Assembly: GCF_038396675.1 (NCBI RefSeq)
Contig: NC_088934.1
Coordinates: forward strand, 46,342,001-46,406,000
Direction: 5' to 3'
DNA: 64,000 nucleotides
DNA from: Hydra vulgaris
Lineage: Eukaryota > Cnidaria > Hydrozoa > Anthoathecata > Hydridae
Below, in pieces: positions 21,314 through 30,736 of this stretch (position 1 is its first letter; the number at the start of each line of letters is the position of its first letter). A program made the translations under genes and the position numbers. Under the pieces are notes generated by a model, which saw nothing but the letters and a program-made list of their open reading frames with translations, ran no database searches and was not told the origin of the DNA.

Positions 21314-21543
21314 ATGTATTATAAATATTAGACAATAATATTAGACATAATACGTTATAGTATTATAATATTATAATATAATAAATTATTATTAAATAAT
21401 ATATAATACCCAATAATATTAGACATAATATATTATATTATGACTAACATTATTGGGTATAGATTTATCAATATGATACTTATAAAGTTTGTTTATAATA
21501 AAGTAATATTGGATTTAGCAAAAAAAAAAAATTATATAAAAAT

Positions 21544-22708
21544 GGCTAGAAACTCACATTTAAACGATCAAATGTCTCTGAGAAACTTGTTAGACAAAAC
21601 TGCAGACAATGCAAAAAAGGTTTAAAGACCTCAAAAGTGATCCAAAAGGATTTGTTAATTTTTTAGACAATAACAGATTACCACGATGTATTATTCCAAG
21701 ATATCGTGGCAACCGTCTTCACGTAGTGTTCCATACTTGTTTTATTTTCATTAAACACTATAAAGAGTTTGAACATTTTCTTACTGTTGGAACAGTAAAA
21801 TGTCAAAGTTTACAAAGCTACTACGTGTTGCTTTTTTAAATTCAACTGCAATAAAACAAATGTGTGTGCTTCCAGTATTTGGAAAACTTCTTACTGGACC
21901 CTGGATGCAAATATTTTATGTGTTAGCAGATAATGCAAGTTTTGACCATGTCGCTGGTATTCAGGTAGTAAAAGATGTTTTGCAAATAATTAAAAATTGC
22001 AAATTTGACTCAGGTGCACTGTTATGCAGAACAACCGATTTTTTCGGAAATCCTGTTATCCCAAATGTTTTAAAATCTGTAACAAATTTATGTTCTATTG
22101 ATGCACAGCTTATCAAAATGATTTCTTTATGTCTTGTTGCAGTGGAAGATGTTTTGAATTGACAATATAAGAGGTATTTCTCGATTACAGTTACTGAGAT
22201 ACTCAAAGAAGAGACAGCAAGTGCAAGACTTCACAATATAGATAGTGAATAGTTAATGGGTATGTTTAGTGATGCCAAAGAACGATCACCTAATGCAACA
22301 ATTTGTTATATATCTTCCAAGTTAAGATCAAAAAAGAATAAGACTTTAGATTATCTGAATAGCCTTTACCAATTATCTAGAGAAAATGTTGTCTCACGGT
22401 CAGCGCATGCAGCTTGTAAAGAAATAATGAGAAATCGGTTAAAGCATGCTGAAATTTGAGCAGAGGTTTCTAAAAGACAGGCATGCAAGCATCAAAAAAT
22501 GGATGAAAAACAAAAAAAAAAGTTAGTGTGAGAGCTCCAAGTTCTAACTAACAATGAAATAAAAATTTTGTATAAACACTTGCCTACAAAGCAACTAGAT
22601 GATTTAGATGCTGTTATGTCCAAAAAAATCATTGGCAGAAAACTCTGCCACGAATGGTATGACACAGACAAATTGAAGTCTGTCTTGTATGATGGACTTG
22701 TGGTGTGA
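21544..22708 (+). pseudogene. Transposon-type gene of an unnamed animal family, broken
   Basis: Several plus-strand frames join into one protein. 21609-21780 has FVNFLDNN...IPRYRGNRLHVVFH, 21800-22162 has FGKLLTGPWMQIFYVLADNASF and DFFGNPVIPNVLKSV, then after TGA 22160 the frame continues with SITVTEILKEETASARLHN, and 22256-22459 has GMFSDAKERSPNATI...KLRSKKNKTLDYL. The end near 22640-22700 reads IIGRKLCHEWYDTDKLKSVLYDG. I recognise this string of motifs from repeated genes in fish, cnidarians and insects but cannot name the superfamily. At least five stops or frameshifts are present. Its 3' end runs into the minisatellite at 22698. Confidence 0.5.
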
Positions 22709-22860
22709 CTTGCAAATTAGGTACCGCAAGTGGTGTGGCTTGCAAAATGGTACCTGCAAGTGGTGTGACTTGCAAAACAGGTACTGTAAGTGATGCTGCT
22801 TGCAAAAAATTATCTGCAAGTGGTGTGACTAGCAAATTAGGTGCCGCAAGTGGTGTGACT
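22698..22860 (+). repeat. 30-bp tandem repeat (minisatellite)
   Basis: About 5.5 units of 30 bp. Clean unit borders lie at 22729, 22759, 22789, 22819 and 22849; the core is AGTGGTGTGACTTGCAAA...GGTACC..CA. The period is a multiple of three, and one frame reads a 10-residue repeat (CK-x3-ASGV-x). The array is cut at 22860 by the poly(A) end of a LINE, and a matching piece (ACTTGCAAAAAGGTAC, 24737-24752) resumes on the other side. Confidence 0.85.
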
Positions 22861-22998
22861 TTTTTTTTTTTTTTTTTTTTTTTGTTCTTATTATTACATT
22901 ATAAATAAGCATTTCGTTACAATATTTAAAATACAAATATATAATAATAAAAACATATATATATATATATAATAATCGTTATTAAATAATAAAAGAAC

Positions 22999-23043
22999 GC
23001 GGGAACTCGTAGAAGACCATACGGTCTTGTCGTCGAGTACCGC
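22999..23043 (-). ncRNA. LINE 3' UTR hairpin, copy 2
   Basis: Sense strand: GCGGTACTCG...CGAGTTCCCGC outer stem with inner stem AAGAC/GGTCTT around a short loop. The outer stem sequence differs from the other copies but pairing is kept. Confidence 0.75.
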
Positions 23044-23247
23044 TAAGAAATGATCGTGTTAAAATTTATAAAATATATACAAGATAAGAAATAAGTTAAC
23101 GAAGTAAGAAACTTAAAATATTCCGTTACAAATACAAGATACATTATTATATATTACAATTGTTAATGATGCATATATAATTTTTATAAATCAATAGTTA
23201 AATAGGGGGTAAAAAGGAAGATCACTAAAAAAAAAAAAAAAAAAATA

Positions 23248-24720
23248 TCAAAAGTATATTGTTACATCTTCAATTGTAAAAATGAGTTCTTTAAGCTTTC
23301 GTTTAAAAGAAAAGTAGTTACTTTGATGAATAAAATCCTTAGTAAAATTTTTTAAAACTATTTTATTCCATAAGAATGGTCCGCGATAATCAATACAAAA
23401 TTTAAAAAGATTTGTTTGAAAAATGGGCTGCTTTATAAAATTATCATTCCGCAAAATGTATTTATTTTTATCTTTCGATGAATACAAATTATGGAAAGAA
23501 ATAGGGGATGAATTGGTTTTACATTTAAACATAAAACAAAGAATATTAAAAATGTTAAGCTCATATATATTAAAAACTTTCATTTCAAATAATAGAGGCT
23601 TGGCATGAGTATAACAGTCTTTAAAATATATGAGACGTGCTACATGCTTCTGCTGACAATAAAGAGGTGTAAGTTTAATTTTCTTTGCACTACCCCAAGC
23701 AATGTTTGCATAGTTTATGTGACAATGTATAAATGAGTGATATAATTGTACTAAAGTACGTTTATTTAAAACATTTCTTGCTTTGTACAATATTCCTATA
23801 CTTTTTGAAATTTTACTTGATAAGTTTTTAATGTGACTTTTCCATGTAAGATTTTCATCTATACAAACACCTAGAAAGTTGGTTACTGTAACTTGTTTAA
23901 TTTGTATATTGTCAATAACAAGATGAGGCATGTTAATTGATAAGAGGATGGAAAAGAACCCATTTAGTTTTAACAATGTTAAGAGATAATTTGTTAGTCT
24001 TAAACCAGTTAGATATTTTGATTAACTCGATGTTCAAGCAACTAAATAAAGTAGGAATGTTTTTGTGTGACATGAATAAATTGGTGTCATCAGCAAACAT
24101 AATTGTTATTAAATCCGAGGCTTTGTATAAACCATTAATATAAATAAGGAAAAGAAGAGGTCCTAATATGGATCCTTGAGAAACTCCACATGTAATATTT
24201 AACAAATTTGATGATAATGTTTCATCGGCGTAAACAAATTGTTTGCGATTAGTTAAATAACTTTTTAACAATTTTAAAACATTGCCTGTTATACCACAAC
24301 ATTTTAATTTTTTAGCAAGAATTTTATGATTAATGGTATCAAACGCTTTCGCTAAATCAATAAATACTCCCAATGTGAATTTAGAATTATTAAATGAGTC
24401 TGATATACTTCTTGTAAGCTAAATAATTGCATGCTCTGTTGAATTATTTTTTTTAAATCCATATTGCATGTTATATAATAATTTGTTTGATAAAAGGTGA
24501 TTGTATATTCTGTTGTACAAAATTCTTTCTAAAATTTTAGAAAAAAAAGAGAGGATAGAAATTGGACGATAGTGTTTAACATTAGTTTTTTCTCCTTCTT
24601 TAAATATAGGAATAATTTTTGCTATTTTTAAATCATCAGGAAAAACTCCCTGATTAATAGAGCATTTAAAAATTTGGAAAAGTATGTCTTTTAAAACGTC
24701 AAAACAGTTTATAATAACGT
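23248..24720 (-). pseudogene. LINE reverse transcriptase, broken
   Basis: The frame at 24720-24374 gives KIAKIIPIFKEG and YRPISILSFFSKI, with an in-frame TAG at 24419-24421. The frame at 24373-23933 gives GVFIDLAKAFDTINH, GVSQGSILGPLLFLIYING and MFADDTNLF (catalytic). After a frameshift near 23950, 23976-23248 gives the C-terminal part with NFLGV, YANIAWGS and IDYRGPFLWN. Endonuclease and N-terminus are missing. It is the same LINE group as copies 1 and 3, but a different subfamily judged by its 3' UTR. Confidence 0.85.
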
Positions 24721-24736
24721 TCAGTTTATAATAACA

Positions 24737-25614
24737 ACTTGCAAAAAGGTACTATGTCATTCCAGATTAGCCTGCACAAGTCAACTTTTTTATGCCTTTG
24801 TTAGTTTTCACATGTATTAAAAAGTTATATTAGTAAATATCGAATATATTTTTTTCGAGATTCAATATACAATCCAAATGAAGTTTAATGTATAGTCTTT
24901 CAAGTTACATAATGATGTAATTTTTTAAAGTGTTTATGCAAATAACTATTGATACAAAATATTGGATACATTGAATAATTTTTTCACTATATTGAATTAA
25001 ATAAAGTAGTTTTTTAATTACCTTTAGGGTCAGGGGTTAGGGTTAGGGTTATTTTTAATGATTTTAGGTTTAATTGACAAAAAAAAAAATCAAAATAATG
25101 TTAAAACTTACAGAACCAAAAATAAAAAGTGACATGTCATGCTGATTTGGCATGGAATGACCAAATTGCAAATGATGTGATTTGCAACTTTATGATAGAC
25201 GGCTCTGGCTTATGTTCTCGTCGTGTCTATCGTTAACAATGATTATTAAATTTCATTATTGAAATTTAAATTTGTAATCATTAACTAAAAGCCAAGACAA
25301 ATTAATTACAATTTTTCTTTCAAAATAATGTTTAGTTTCCTTTTTTTTTCAGATTAAAGAGGGAAACGGTTACAATGCTCTGTTAAATAAAAATATAGAT
25401 TCTTTGATGCATCTTGTAACGTGGTAAAAAAAATTTTTTTTTACTAATTTCCATTATTTTAAATAGTATCAGTTTAAATTTATTAAAATTATTAAAAAAC
25501 TTTTTAAATTTTTTTTTAGATTCGAAAGGCGGAGGGGGGGGCATATGCCCCTTACCCAAAGTCAATCTTTATACCATTAATAATCTCCATCTGGTTTAAA
25601 TGCAACAAGTTAAC
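24737..25614. other. Spacer with telomere-like motif and possible MITE ends
   Basis: No gene. GTCATTCCAGATTAGCC near 24756 and GGTCATTCCATGCCAAATC read on the opposite strand near 25165 could be ends of a 410-bp element. A G8 run lies near 25533. The telomere-like motif is listed separately. Confidence 0.35.
25024..25051 (+). repeat. Short telomere-like TTAGGG tract
   Basis: TTAGGGTCAGGGG followed by three TTAGGG-phase units. TTAGGG is the telomere repeat reported for cnidarians. At 28 bp it may be chance or a repaired break, not a telomere. Confidence 0.5.
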
Positions 25615-25691
25615 TTTTTTTTTTTATTTATTTATTTCGCCGTTTAATAACTTTTACAATTTACAAGGTTTATAAATAAAAAAAAACTGGC

Positions 25692-25733
25692 GGGGCAAGT
25701 AGAAGACATTATTTTGTCTTATCACCGAGCCCC
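25692..25733 (-). ncRNA. LINE 3' UTR hairpin, copy 3
   Basis: Sense: GGGGCTCGG...GCCCC outer stem, inner AAGAC/GTCTT with loop AAAATAAT. Confidence 0.8.
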
Positions 25734-26290
25734 AATCGTACGCATTTACAATAGCCGGATAATATATTTATACTTATTAAAAATTATAAATGTAAAAATA
25801 AATAACAATTAGTTTAAGAAATACTTCAAGAACAATATTCATGTTAAGAGTAATAATCAAGTAAACAAGAAAAACTGAAAAAAAAGTAAAAAAGAAAAAC
25901 ATAAAAATAAATTAATTAATTAAAGAGCACGTATTTTCAAGAGCCACACTATATACGTATATTATACAAAGTATTTGTTGAAGAATATGAAAATAAAATT
26001 TATAACAAATTGTAATAAAGTAATATTTAAATAAAGAACAAAAAATTCAAAATAAAAGAGTACTTAATTTAAAAAAACCGTTTTATGTATGTATATTTTT
26101 AACCAATTTAATTAAAAGTAAAATAAATAACAACTCATTAATAGTTAAGTAAAATGTTGAAAAACTAAGATTTCACCTATAACTTTTAAGATTAGAGGAA
26201 ACACCATAACTCAAATAATGAAAAAACTAACAAACAAAAATTGATAAATTGATAAATTCTGATACATATTTTATATAATTGAATTTTAGT

Positions 26291-27690
26291 TTAAAAGACG
26301 CATTTAAAATCGGATATATTAAAATCCATAAGTAATAACACCTGTTTCGATTCTTTTTTAAACTGATGTATACTAACTTTTTCCGTATTTGCAATATTAG
26401 GAAACTTTTTCCACAAATGGGGTCCACGATATTGAATTGAATATGTAATTTGTTTTGAATTATATTTAGGGACAATGTAGTTATTATTTGAAAATTTTGT
26501 CGGATATTTATGCTTTACTTTTTCAAAATAGGACTGAAATATTTTAGGAGATAGTCCCATTTTTGTTTTATACATAAACATTAAAACTTGATGTAAGTTT
26601 ATTTTATAAACATTTAATGCGCCCAGTATACGTAGAATAGGCTCGCATTGTACAATTTTATCAGCTCCAAATAATATTCTGCAGGCATGTTTTTGTTTAC
26701 TGTACAATTTTTTTAATTTTGTATGATTTGTACTTGCCCATGCAATATTACAATAAATCAAATGACAATGAATGAAAGAAAAATACAAACTTTTTAAAGA
26801 TTTATTATTTAGAAATGGTTTAGCCCTATATACCATGGCAATATTTTTTGATAACTTTTTCTCAATGCTTTTTATATGATCACTCCAACGTAAATGTTCA
26901 TCTAATATTACGCCCAAAAAGTTAACTGAAGTTTCTCTTTTAATGTTAGCGTTATTGATTATTAGATTTGGGAGTTTAATTGGAATATTTTCTAATTTAT
27001 TTACTTTATGAAATAAAATAAATTTGGTTTTCTCCACATTTAGAGACAGTTTATTACTTATAAACCATTCATTAACCTTACCCAACTCTTCGTTAGCTGT
27101 TTCAAAAAGTGTTTTAATATCTCTGTGAGAATAAAAAAGATTGGAGTCATCTGCAAAAAAAAATACAGTTTAAGAAGTGTGTTGCTAGATTTAAATCATT
27201 TATATATACTAAGAATAATAAGGGTCCTAAAATAGAGCCCTGGGGGACACCACAAGTTACAGCATATGAAGTTGTTTGTTTTTGCGCATATCGGATGAAT
27301 TGCATTCTATTGGTCAAATAGCTTTTGAACCAAAGTAAGTTATTATTTTTTACTCCATAATATTCAAGTTTTTTTATAAGTATGTTACGGTTTACAGTAT
27401 CAAAAGCCTTTGACAGATCAATGAAAACTCCTAATGTAAAGTAGTTAGTACTAAATGCGCTTGTTATTTGATTGACTATATCAATCACTGCATCTTCCGT
27501 GGAACATTTTTTCTTAAAACCAAACTGTTTTGAGTACAACATATTGTTTTCTGATAAATAGTTAAATAGCCTGTTGTACATTATTCTTTCAAGCAATTTT
27601 GAGAAACACGGTAATATAGATATAGGTCTATAATTAGAAATAATAGAGTCATCGCCAGTCTTAAAAACTGGTGTGATTCGTGCAATTTTT
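26291..27690 (-). pseudogene. LINE reverse transcriptase, one main frameshift
   Basis: 27690-27597 reads SNYRPISILPCFSKL in an earlier frame. 27596-27147 has GVFIDLSKAFDTVN and GVPQGSILGPLLFLVYIND. The catalytic ADD segment is split by a frameshift in an A run near 27160 (ADDSNLFYSHRD in the next frame). 27085-26291 gives the thumb and C-terminal part (NKLSLNVEKTK, NFLGVILDEHL, YCNIAWAS, IQYRGPHLWK). The endonuclease is absent. Apart from the frameshift it is well kept, so the insertion is probably not old. Confidence 0.85.
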
Positions 27691-27968
27691 AATTTTTCCG
27701 TACAATAACCTGGCTCTTCTAAACTACCGTGCAGGCGCTTCTTTCATTTTCTCGTCCAAAAAAGAATTACTACCAACAAATGACAAGCGGTAACCAATTT
27801 TATTAATGTCAGATTTATTTTATAAAATATTTATAGCATTTAAAACAAAATAATTAAACTAAGTTAAATGGTTTAACTTTTTTTGTTTAAATTTTTTATT
27901 AAAAAAAATGAACCGTTTTAATCAAAATATTTAAAATACCTTTTATTTTATATATAATTATTTATAAT

Positions 27969-27973
27969 AAAAA
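27969..27973 (-). terminator. Pol III terminator of tRNA-Glu
   Basis: Five T on the minus strand, 4 nt after the tRNA 3' end, the standard RNA polymerase III stop signal. Confidence 0.7.
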
Positions 27974-27976
27974 GAA

Positions 27977-28048
27977 CTCCCGCACGGGGAATCGAACCCC
28001 GGCCGCCTGGGTGAAAACCAGAAATCCTAGCCACTAGACCATGCGGGA
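27977..28048 (-). tRNA. tRNA-Glu (anticodon TTC)
   Basis: 72 nt on the minus strand. The acceptor stem TCCCGCA pairs perfectly with TGCGGGA, and the discriminator base is G. The anticodon arm is TCTGG-TTTTCAC-CCAGG, giving anticodon TTC for glutamate codons GAA/GAG. The internal A box (TGGTCTAGTGGC) and B box (GGTTCGATTCC) of a Pol III promoter are both canonical. No intron. Nothing suggests decay, so this is probably a working gene. The ORF that spans it (27948-28235) is its shadow. LINE insertions lie on both sides, 280 bp downstream and 108 bp upstream. Confidence 0.97.
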
Positions 28049-28155
28049 ATATTCTCAATTTGTTATAGTTAAAATATAAATTTAAAATTTTACATCTACT
28101 CAATGGGCTTTGACGAATCGGCATAAATGCGAACTGGTATAAGTGCGTCAAATAA

Positions 28156-28550
28156 TTTTTTTTTTTTTTTTTTTTTTTGCGATATAAATTTATTAAAGTC
28201 GTAAAGCATAATATAAATACAAATAGCAGGGGCAAGAAGAAGACATAATTGGTCTTATCACCAAGCCCCTTAGACTACACCGTAAATATAAGACAACAAA
28301 AATTAAAAAACGTAACACTATATAATATAAAACGTTTTTCTAAAGACTTAATAAAACAAAAATCATCGGTCCTAAAGTCCTACTTTAACTTTTTGTTTTT
28401 GTGTTGGTTAAGAAAAATTTTAAAAAGAAAAAAAGGAATTTGTACAAAGAAACTATATTACTAAAAAGCAAGCAAGCAAATACGCATAATCCTGAAGCTT
28501 TCCTTTAACACCAGTATATACGTTTAAATATGTGAATAATTCTTAAAAAA
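28156..28550 (-). mobile_element. LINE copy 4, 3' UTR only
   Basis: 23-nt T run 28156-28178 (poly(A) tail) and the 3' hairpin at 28228-28270, followed by about 280 bp of AT-rich 3' UTR-like sequence; no RT coding remains. The 5' limit is approximate. Confidence 0.75.
28228..28270 (-). ncRNA. LINE 3' UTR hairpin, copy 4
   Basis: Sense: AGGGGCTTGG...GCCCCT outer stem, inner AAGAC/GTCTT. Almost the same as copy 3. Confidence 0.8.
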
Positions 28551-28562
28551 AAAAAGAAGAAT

Positions 28563-28790
28563 TTAAGCAATAAAAAGCCTTGTCTTGGTATACCAATTAG
28601 CCAGAATTTCACCCCATACATATTTAACTTGGCGATAGACTCCCACATCAAGTGGCTGTACGAGATGCAAAGAGTGTGGTGGCAAACACAAAATAGTTAT
28701 ATAATTTTCAATTGTTTTTTTAACAGTTTTTAAAGAAATATGACTCATTTGACCATCAAAGATAAGCAGTTAGCCAAATTAGGTGCATAT
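28563..28790 (-). pseudogene. Pogo/Tigger-type DDE transposase fragment
   Basis: Minus strand reads LLIFDGQMSHIS, then LCLPPHSLHLVQPLDVGVYRQVK. This is the second and third acidic region of DDE_1 (pogo/Tigger/jerky) transposases, where 'D-G-x-x-S-H' and 'L-P-P-H-x-x-x-x-x-Q-P-L-D' are diagnostic. Only about 75 residues remain. It is joined at its upstream side to an unrelated fragment. Confidence 0.75.
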
Positions 28791-28811
28791 GTTTTCCTTG
28801 GAGATTCTTTT

Positions 28812-29283
28812 TTAATATAATAATAATAATAATCTAGATTGCTTACCAGTTTCTTTCGGTGCTGTCTGTATTGTCCAAACTCGTTTGTGACTGATTCCAA
28901 AAATGGCAACAAATCCCCTGGCACAGTCATCTACTTCTTCAACTTTGTCATACCATTGAACCTTGATCTTGTAACTGTAGGATTTTTCTTTTGGTTTTGT
29001 ATCTGTGCCATCTGTTTTTGGTCTTCTTCTTGCAACATTTAGCACATTGTTTAGTGTAGACAGAAAAGCGTCTTGATCATCTTAGTTTTGAATCTCATTA
29101 AAAGCAGTAGTGAGGCGGTCTTTCTCTTCTCTTGTTGTGGCCTAAAAACATTTAAATCGTTTTAACAGTCTTCTTCTGTTTGATGACTTAAAGACGTACT
29201 TTCTTCAACTGATCTTTTTTTCTGCCAGATGATAGACGTTTTTTGAGCTTATTAGTAACGCATGGAGTGTCTTGATCTGCCAT
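28812..29283 (-). pseudogene. N-terminal piece of a DDE-like transposon protein
   Basis: It starts at ATG 29283 (MADQDTPCVTNKLKKRLSSG), is interrupted by stops near 29190 and 29085, and continues from about 29045 with RRRPKTDGTDTKPKEKSY, VDDCARGFVAIFGISHKRV. The 'C-x3-F-x3-F-G-I-x3-R-V' helix-turn-helix-like segment matches the N-terminus of a repeated invertebrate family whose C-terminal half is seen at 40430-41490. The frame ends at 28812, after which the pogo fragment begins. The family has no firm name. Confidence 0.45.
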
Positions 29284-29351
29284 TTTGAGTAGTGGAGCTT
29301 TATTGACAAAATGGAGGTTGCGAATTGGCTGAAGCTAGTCACATGACCTGC

Positions 29352-29390
29352 CTAGGAACTGTTGTTTGTGACAACAAACAACAATTCCTA
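29352..29390. repeat. 18-bp hairpin, one mismatch
   Basis: CTAGGAACTGTTGTTTGT and ACAAACAACAATTCCTAG around a 3-nt loop. Confidence 0.8.
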
Positions 29391-30364
29391 GTGCCTTTTT
29401 TTATTTTACAATCAGGACTTGTGCCCTTTTTCCCTTGTATGCCTTTTCTTTAAGCGTTTCTGTAACATAGGCTTTTTTTGAATTGGTTTTTACTTTTTGC
29501 TAACCTATAGGCTCATATTTATATAGTAAGGGATATAACTCAAATAATTGAAAAATGTGACATGTGCCCTTTTTTCCCTATGGTCTTCATTTTCTTTTCT
29601 GTTTCATTGCAAAAATAATTAAGCATAACTACTCATTGATCATGTTGAATTTAAAAATGGACTTTATAATGTTATGACATACTGTATGATGGTAATCTGC
29701 AAAAATACGCAAATTGATCGTTAACGAAAAAATATCATTAAAGTAACTATTGGTTTAGGTTTGTTTGTATTAAATATTAATACAAACAAACCTAGTTGCA
29801 GTCAAACTTTTAGATGTATCTTTCAACCAAGAAAAAAATCTGTTCCAACCTATTAAAAAACCAAATGAAAAGTTACTTACATCTACACTGATTCCAACCA
29901 CCCTTCTCAAGTTCTTAAATAAATCCCAACCTCCATTAGCGACAGATTATCCCAAAATTCTTCAAATGAAAACACGTTAATCCTATTTATATAACTCACC
30001 AGAATACGAGGAGGAACTAAGAAGAAACGGCTTCACGGGTTTTAATTTAAGATATAACCTTAAAAGAAAAGAAAAAACCCAAAAGAAAAAGAAATAAAAT
30101 ATAGTTCAAACCTCCCCACTGCCCCATCCGCTACAGTTAAAGCGCTTCTTTCAATTTTGAACATGTCATCCTAAAATTGACCAACAAACATTTACAAAAT
30201 TCCATCTTCTAAATAAGATATTCAATTGAAAAACAATTAAAGTGAGTTAGTGCTACATTAAATATATTGGCAAAATAGTAGAAAGCCACAACAACAAAAA
30301 AATTTGTATATAAAAATTTAGATTAACAACCACCATGCAAATTGCGTAAACAATTAAAACTCCC
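29391..30364. other. AT-rich spacer, no gene seen
   Basis: Contains only a perfect hairpin at 29756-29794 (18-bp arms, TAGGTTTGTTTGTATTAA, 3-nt loop) and repeated GTGCCCTTTTT motifs near 29415 and 29560. Confidence 0.5.
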
Positions 30365-30369
30365 CAATG

Positions 30370-30410
30370 CACAGTGGGCCGGAATCCCATATTTTTGGAA
30401 AAAAGTCATA
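30370..30410 (+). repeat. Left terminal inverted repeat, RSS-like
   Basis: Heptamer CACAGTG (30370-30376), then 22 bp, then AAAAAAGT (30399-30406). Beyond the first 11 bp the sequence is not shared with the right end, except for this A-rich motif. Confidence 0.75.
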
Positions 30411-30736
30411 ATTTTTTTTCCTTTCATCCATAGGCCTCAAAAACTGGTATATAAAGTAATTGGATAATTATAATTTGAATCAGCATGATTTTTTTTGTGT
30501 GGGTGCCATGGCAACTCCAGTTGCATAGCAACACATATTTATGCTTAGTTCTAAAGGGTCATTTTTTTGGAAAATGTTTCTGAACTTGGTATGCAAATTA
30601 ATTTGGTGGTTCTAATATGATTGAGCATAAATATTTGTTTTAATTTACAGTCACACTTTCATATAAGTACACATATTTCTAAAATTATGAAGATACAAAA
30701 GACACATTTATAAACTAATATCATCAGTGGATGACC

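Larger units (their letters stand above)
22860..24736 (-). mobile_element. LINE copy 2, 5'-truncated, inserted into the minisatellite
   Basis: Minus-strand element: 24-nt T run at 22860-22883 (its poly(A) tail), 3' UTR with hairpin 22999-23043, then RT coding up to about 24733. A 14-bp direct duplication (CAGTTTATAATAAC) marks its 5' joint. The minisatellite motif appears on both sides. Confidence 0.85.
25615..27695 (-). mobile_element. LINE copy 3, 5'-truncated
   Basis: T run 25615-25625 (poly(A) tail) followed by ATTT repeats, hairpin 25692-25733, a long 3' UTR, and RT coding from 26291 to about 27695. It ends 280 bp from the tRNA gene. Confidence 0.85.

Noticed and set aside
22604-22908. 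Three overlapping ORFs with 10-residue repeats on both strands
   Set aside because: They are products of the 30-bp minisatellite read in different frames; none is shown to be a gene.
25024-25051. Chromosome end
   Set aside because: Only 28 bp, flanked on both sides by ordinary repeats.
27948-28235. Minus-strand ORF with an odd Gly/Arg-rich tail
   Set aside because: The tail is a translation of the tRNA-Glu gene and the rest is AT-rich spacer.
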